Shown here: piece by piece, positions 5,125-8,188 of the stretch
Layout of the letters: each line of letters starts with the position of its first letter
Position numbering within the stretch: the first letter of the stretch is position 1
Origin: an uncultured Eggerthellaceae bacterium
Lineage (GTDB): Bacteria > Actinomycetota > Coriobacteriia > Coriobacteriales > Eggerthellaceae
DNA length: 8,188 nucleotides
Reading direction: 5' to 3'
Assembly (NCBI GenBank): GCA_934623455.1
Contig: CAKTVK010000089.1
Coordinates: 1 to 8,188 of the forward strand
Program-made: the position numbers and the translations under genes
The notes under the pieces: model-generated
The model's input: the letters and a program-made list of their open reading frames with translations, nothing else
Told to the model about the DNA's origin: nothing
Database searches by the model: none

Positions 5125-7500
5125 TTACACCAGCTTTCCAAACTTTTCCCAGACAAGATTCATGTCGGTGTCATAGTTCTCTGCAATAGGCTCAACCTTG
5201 CAGACCAGGCACTTGTTAGGAGCACCAAAGCCCAGCTTGCCAAACTTAAAGTTAGGAAGCAGGTTGTTGATGTTGGAGCGGAAGTTGCCATACAGATTGG
5301 GCTCGTTGCCGTCTTCCTCGGGGAACCACCATGCATGCTGAGCATGAATGGTCTTCTCATCTACAATCTCGGAAACCTTGGCCTTTTGCACGCACTCGCC
5401 AAACGGACTAGAAAGGCGTACCCACTGACCATCGGTAATACCCAACTTCTTTGCAGTAACAGGATTGATCTCAGTAATAGGATCAGGATTCAGCTCACGC
5501 AGGTAGGCAATCTGGCGATGCTCAGAATGGAAGAACGCGTAAGAACGGGCGCCCGTAGTCAAGATGAACGGATACTCTTCCATCAGCTTAGGATCGGAAG
5601 GACCAAACTCGGGCTCTTCGTAGTACGGCAGCGGATCTTCGCCAAACTGGTTGAACGCAGTAGACCACAGCTCTATACGACCCGTAGGAGTTGCAAAGCC
5701 GGGGTTGCCGTCCGTACGCATCTCACCACGCTCGTACTTATAGTAATCAACGGGAATCTGAGAAACAACGCACTTGGAAACTTCGTCGAAGTACTCGCCG
5801 TTCTGGCGCTCGCCCAAACGAAGTGCTTCCATAAATTCCTTGGCGCTGCGGAACTTAAACTCGTTCTCCCACAGCTCAGGACGAAGACGACGACCCAGCT
5901 CATAGCACAGCTCGTAGTCAGTCAAGCAGTCGCCAACTTCAATAGCCTTATGCATGAAGCCCGCGGTAACGGTGCACGGTGCATAATGAGTAAACACGGT
6001 GCCTTCACGCTCGGCAACAGTCTTCAACGGAAGGAAGATATCGCAGGAGGCCTCGATGGAGGGATTCATGAAGGTATCGAAACCAATGCAGAACTCAAGG
6101 CTCTTCACAATGGCATCATGCCAGCGCTTCGGCTCCATAGAGGTGCAAGACATCAGGTTGTTGCCCGCATAGAAGCCCATCTTGATAGGGTACGGTTCGC
6201 CCGTCTCCATAGCGCGAAGCATCAGGTCCGCATGAGCGTTCAAGATGATCATGCAGTAAGCAGGATATTGATCAAGACCAATCATCTTCTTCTGCAGATC
6301 AGTACCAACACCCTTCTCCAGACCGAAGCCAGCTTCATTGTGACCAGCGCCGGTGCCCGGAAGAATCTGTCCACCAGGAACGTCTAGGTTGCCCGTGATT
6401 GCCATAAGGTCAACCGTAATTTGACCATGCTGCATACCGTTGGTCTTCTGGTCAGCAGCAAGACCCCACTGAATTGCGCCCGGCTTAGCATTTGCGTACA
6501 TACGCGCGGCAGCATAAATCTTCTCAACCGGAACACCGCAGATATCAGCAGCCATTTCGGGAGTCATAGTAGCAACGCGCTCCGCAAACTGCTCGAAACC
6601 ATAGCACCAATAATCAACAAAGTCGTGATCGTACAGGTCTTCAGCAATAATGATGTTCGCCATTGCCATGCCCAAAGCGGTATCCGTGCCAGCACGCAGC
6701 TGCAAATGAAGGTCAGCGCGAGCAGCAAGCCAGGTAACACGAGGGTCAATAACGATCAGGCGGGTACCACGACGCATAGCATCTACAACAGCATGACCGA
6801 AGAAGCCATCGGGGTTGGACTCCAGCGGAGCCTTGCCCCAAACAACCAAAACCTCAGTAAGGTTGTAACGCTCATCATCCCAGCGCTTAGGAAGCGCACC
6901 TGCGTAGTCCCATTCGGGATACGTGGTGCCACCAATGTAAGCGATTGCAGCCAAACGCGGAGTATAGCAAGCGTAGCCAGATTGTGTGTAGCAGAAGTTC
7001 GGCGTACCGAAGCACATGGTTCCGTAGGGAGCAAACGTGCCGCCCTCACGGCCGGTGCCTGCAAAAACCACGATGGACTCGCGGCCATAAGCAGCAGTAA
7101 TGCGATCGTACTCGCTCTTAATAATATCGAACGCTTCATCCCACGTAATCTGCTCCCAAGCGTCCGCGTTGCCACGATCTTTGGGATCACGCTTCATAGG
7201 ATGAAGAAGGCGCGCAGGATTATAGATATAGTCCTTAAGAGCAATGCACCTGGGACATAGACGACCCTGGGTTACTGGGTTGTTCTCGTCTCCCTCGACC
7301 TTTACGAGCTTCCCCTCATCGTTTACGTACAGCTTCAAACCACATCCTACCGGGTGACACCCAGGAGGAGACCACGGGCTCGTGCGAGTAACCGTAAGGC
7401 CATCCTCTTCGTAGCGCCAGGGCTTACCGATGTCATTGACATCAGAAAGCGTATCCAGCTTCACTACAGATGCCGTCTTGTAGAAAGAATCTTCGCTCAT
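5125..7500 (-). CDS. Molybdopterin-dependent oxidoreductase A, catechol dehydroxylase / transhydroxylase-like
   Basis: Catalytic subunit of 791 residues, first gene of the cluster and paralogue of Mo-enzyme B. In the 102 residues after HSEHR (658-662), 43 positions are identical to B without a gap, by hand count. Cysteines C48-x4-C53-x28-C82-x2-C85 can bind a [4Fe-4S] cluster. SGYACYTPR (174-182) aligns with the presumed metal-ligand segment of B. AGTGR (147-151) aligns with B's HGTGR, so B's His139 is Ala147 here. VVWGKAPLESN (219-229), IDP (251-253) and AGTD (270-273) are bis-MGD-binding stretches; the C-terminus has C764-x2-C767. There is no twin-arginine motif, so it is probably cytoplasmic. 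ATG at 7500-7498 is preceded by AGAGGT (7512-7507, spacing 6). The promoter must lie in 7501 to about 7700. The family includes catechol dehydroxylases, transhydroxylase and acetylene hydratase. The sequence shows divergence from B near the active site, so a different substrate or a second step is plausible (inference). Confidence 0.93.
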   Translation of the reverse strand: MSEDSFYKTASVVKLDTLSDVNDIGKPWRYEEDGLTVTRTSPWSPPGCHPVGCGLKLYVNDEGKLVKVEGDENNPVTQGRLCPRCIALKDYIYNPARLLHPMKRDPKDRGNADAWEQITWDEAFDIIKSEYDRITAAYGRESIVVFAGTGREGGTFAPYGTMCFGTPNFCYTQSGYACYTPRLAAIAYIGGTTYPEWDYAGALPKRWDDERYNLTEVLVVWGKAPLESNPDGFFGHAVVDAMRRGTRLIVIDPRVTWLAARADLHLQLRAGTDTALGMAMANIIIAEDLYDHDFVDYWCYGFEQFAERVATMTPEMAADICGVPVEKIYAAARMYANAKPGAIQWGLAADQKTNGMQHGQITVDLMAITGNLDVPGGQILPGTGAGHNEAGFGLEKGVGTDLQKKMIGLDQYPAYCMIILNAHADLMLRAMETGEPYPIKMGFYAGNNLMSCTSMEPKRWHDAIVKSLEFCIGFDTFMNPSIEASCDIFLPLKTVAEREGTVFTHYAPCTVTAGFMHKAIEVGDCLTDYELCYELGRRLRPELWENEFKFRSAKEFMEALRLGERQNGEYFDEVSKCVVSQIPVDYYKYERGEMRTDGNPGFATPTGRIELWSTAFNQFGEDPLPYYEEPEFGPSDPKLMEEYPFILTTGARSYAFFHSEHRQIAYLRELNPDPITEINPVTAKKLGITDGQWVRLSSPFGECVQKAKVSEIVDEKTIHAQHAWWFPEEDGNEPNLYGNFRSNINNLLPNFKFGKLGFGAPNKCLVCKVEPIAENYDTDMNLVWEKFGKLV

Positions 7501-7506
7501 ACGTAC

Positions 7507-7512
7507 ACCTCT
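7507..7512 (-). promoter_or_regulatory. Ribosome binding site of Mo-enzyme A
   Basis: AGAGGT on the minus strand, six bases before the ATG at 7500-7498. The surrounding leader (7501-7545) is purine-rich on this strand. Confidence 0.5.
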
Positions 7513-7632
7513 CTTCCTTCGTCTCTCTTTACTCTGAGTCGCTCATCGTAAACCGATGTGCTAGGAAGAAAATATCAACCGAAAAGAGGGGTTTCATCAT
7601 CTAGACCTGACGATTCTAATGTTCACTCACCC

Positions 7633-7671
7633 TGATTATTAACTCAACTGAGGATAATCACGTCTTATCCT
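7633..7671. promoter_or_regulatory. Nested inverted repeats, candidate operator upstream of the cluster
   Basis: Three overlapping perfect dyads lie 130-170 bp upstream of Mo-enzyme A. TGATTAT (7633-7639) pairs with ATAATCA (7654-7660). CTCA (7643-7646) pairs with TGAG (7649-7652) inside it. AGGATAA (7651-7657) pairs with TTATCCT (7665-7671). The first and third share the ATAA block, so they could be alternative protein sites or alternative RNA structures. This is the obvious candidate for control of the cluster. I could not place a convincing -35/-10 pair nearby, and no regulator gene is visible in the window. Confidence 0.45.
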
Positions 7672-7693
7672 TGCCTCACTCTCCACCTTTTTC

Positions 7694-7716
7694 AAAAAAC
7701 AAATAGAGTACTATTT
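7694..7716 (-). terminator. Weak intrinsic terminator-like hairpin
   Basis: In the minus-strand direction AAATAG (7716-7711 read as CTATTT on plus) pairs with CTATTT around a 4-nt loop, followed after one G by TTTTTT (7699-7694). The stem is only six base pairs and A/U-rich, so stability is low. It begins at the stop codon of the unrecognised AT-rich frame (7711-7713), which fits it ending an upstream minus-strand transcript and insulating the Mo-enzyme operon. The stem also leads into a T-run on the plus strand. Confidence 0.35.
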
Positions 7717-7959
7717 TTCACCATTCCCGTTTTTTTCCTTGACTTTTTTCCTATATTCAGCATTTATTCTCAAATCAATCGAAAAACGGGATGAGATCGC
7801 TTTGAAAATAGTTACCGAAATAACGCTAAACGATATCCCGCTGCCAAAATTGCAATAACAAAAAATTATTATTTCCGCAGATAGATTTGTAATATCTTTT
7901 CTTAGATCGAAATCATCTGCTATATATCCTATCCGCAAAGCAGGATTACTATTCCACAA
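7711..7959 (-). CDS. Unrecognised AT-rich open frame (hypothetical, possibly a remnant)
   Basis: An 82-codon frame read from TTG at 7959-7957, with AAAGGG (7971-7966) six bases upstream. The same frame stays open further up to 8028, about 106 codons in all, without an ATG. I do not recognise the protein. It has a charged first part, a hydrophobic stretch of about 25 residues in the middle (EIIIF to FKAI, with FGSGISFSVISV) that could span a membrane, and a basic Lys/Asn-rich end. A frame this long is not expected often by chance in DNA of about 30% G+C. A terminator-like hairpin at its stop is mild support. Against it: no ATG, codon use unlike the cluster, and no recognised homology. It could be a small membrane protein, a decayed 3' end of a longer gene, or non-coding. 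Confidence 0.3.
   Translation of the reverse strand: MWNSNPALRIGYIADDFDLRKDITNLSAEIIIFCYCNFGSGISFSVISVTIFKAISSRFSIDLRINAEYRKKVKEKNGNGEK
7725..7791. repeat. Perfect 10-bp inverted repeat
   Basis: TCCCGTTTTT (7725-7734) and AAAAACGGGA (7782-7791) are perfect reverse complements 47 bp apart, inside the AT-rich stretch. They may form a long-loop hairpin in RNA from either strand. The A/T runs make up half of each arm, so chance is possible. Confidence 0.4.
7877..7920. repeat. Imperfect inverted repeat, 11 bp with one bulge
   Basis: GCAGAT plus GATTT (7877-7882 and 7884-7888) pair with AAATC plus ATCTGC (7910-7920), with A7883 bulged and a 21-nt loop. With the other inverted repeats this makes the 7633-7920 interval unusually rich in hairpin potential. 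Confidence 0.35.
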
Positions 7960-8096
7960 ATCTAACCCTTTCGCTTCGGTTCTTTGTATTAGATATTGAA
8001 TCGTCTTTTTTATATTAGTTCTTCTTATTTAAGAATAATTAAGACACCGAAAATGAAATTTCATCTCATCCAACGGATGGTAGCACCCATCCATCC

Positions 8097-8188
8097 ATGG
8101 TAATGATTTACTGTTACTATGGCCGCGACGAGAATGAGCAAGAATGGCTCGCCAAAGCAACCAAAAAAGCGGTCGCAAGACTGAAAGG
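8097..8188 (+). CDS. Possible start of a divergent gene, truncated by the window
   Basis: From ATG at 8097-8099 (or 8103-8105) the plus-strand frame stays open to the window end, about 30 codons. It begins MVMIYCYYGRDENEQEW and continues rich in Ala and Lys. Base composition rises again here after the AT-rich gap, as expected at a gene edge, and the residues look protein-like. No clear Shine-Dalgarno precedes either ATG. Too short to recognise; the reverse strand is also open over this stretch in one frame, so the assignment is tentative. Confidence 0.3.
   Translation, partial: MVMIYCYYGRDENEQEWLAKATKKAVARLK

Larger units (their letters stand above)
7501..8096. other. Upstream region without a confident gene
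   Basis: About 600 bp between the first gene of the cluster and the right-edge frame. The part next to the cluster (7501-7680) has mixed composition and holds the leader and the nested inverted repeats. From about 7681 to 8060 the DNA becomes AT-rich: four 60-base lines counted (7741-7860, 7861-7920, 7981-8040) average about 29% G+C, against about 50% in the Mo-enzyme genes. No tRNA, rRNA, transposase or CRISPR repeat was seen. Besides the items listed separately, a 6-bp hairpin, GGATGG (8075-8080) with CCATCC (8087-8092), lies near the right edge. Confidence 0.6.

Noticed and set aside
4679..5176. 165-codon plus-strand frame opposite the first ferredoxin
   Set aside because: The minus strand carries the full two-cluster cysteine pattern and coupled spacing to Mo-enzyme A; the plus frame has none of these.
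5335..7260. Plus-strand frames of 350 and 279 codons (5335-6387 and 6421-7260)
   Set aside because: Both are antisense to Mo-enzyme A, have no recognisable motif and no ribosome binding site. They are shadows of its codon use.
1387..7500. Twin-arginine export of the Mo-enzymes
   Set aside because: Neither N-terminus contains an RR motif or a hydrophobic signal segment; both start with acidic or polar residues leading directly to the cluster-binding part.
7501..7700. A sigma-70 type promoter for the cluster
   Set aside because: Partial matches such as TTGAGT and TAGAAT on the minus strand are 23 bases apart, and other combinations match too poorly, so no promoter is called.

Overview
The window carries a seven-gene minus-strand cluster built around two paralogous, apparently cytoplasmic molybdenum (or tungsten) bis-MGD oxidoreductases. 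The protein sequences resemble the accessory Mo-enzyme loci of Eggerthellaceae (Coriobacteriia: Gordonibacter, Eggerthella, Adlercreutzia and relatives). That group encodes many soluble catechol dehydroxylase / pyrogallol transhydroxylase-like enzymes next to a small two-cluster ferredoxin and an MFS transporter. The family-level assignment is a judgement from protein style and gene order, not from a search. The roughly 50% G+C of most coding DNA is lower than in the best known members of that family.

Layout, read in the direction of transcription (right to left): (1) an upstream region, 7501-8188, with no confident gene. It holds nested inverted repeats, a weak terminator-like hairpin, an AT-rich stretch with one unrecognised open frame on the minus strand, and a possible plus-strand gene start at the right edge. 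(2) Mo-enzyme A (7500-5125) and its [4Fe-4S] partner (5122-4631), 2 nt apart. (3) A SlyD/FKBP-type prolyl isomerase (4598-4164). (4) A 68-residue Cys-rich protein with a GTG start (4142-3936). (5) Mo-enzyme B (3882-1387) and its shorter [4Fe-4S] partner (1374-1027), 12 nt apart. (6) A 153-nt gap with two RNA hairpins. (7) An MFS transporter of oxalate/formate-antiporter style (873 to beyond position 1, truncated by the window).

Proposed joint role (inference): the MFS protein moves a small organic, probably aromatic, substrate or product. The two Mo-enzymes perform reductive dehydroxylation, hydroxyl transfer or a related reaction in the cytoplasm. The two small ferredoxins deliver electrons, and the prolyl isomerase and Cys-rich protein may help folding or metal-centre assembly. 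Neither large subunit has a twin-arginine signal and no membrane anchor is encoded. The substrate cannot be read from the sequence.

The most unusual signal is in the second ferredoxin gene. From codon 17 to the end, 98 of 99 sense codons end in G or C, while its first 16 codons and all neighbouring genes have mixed third positions. This looks like a chimeric gene, mostly replaced by a copy from a high-GC relative, with a breakpoint near position 1326.
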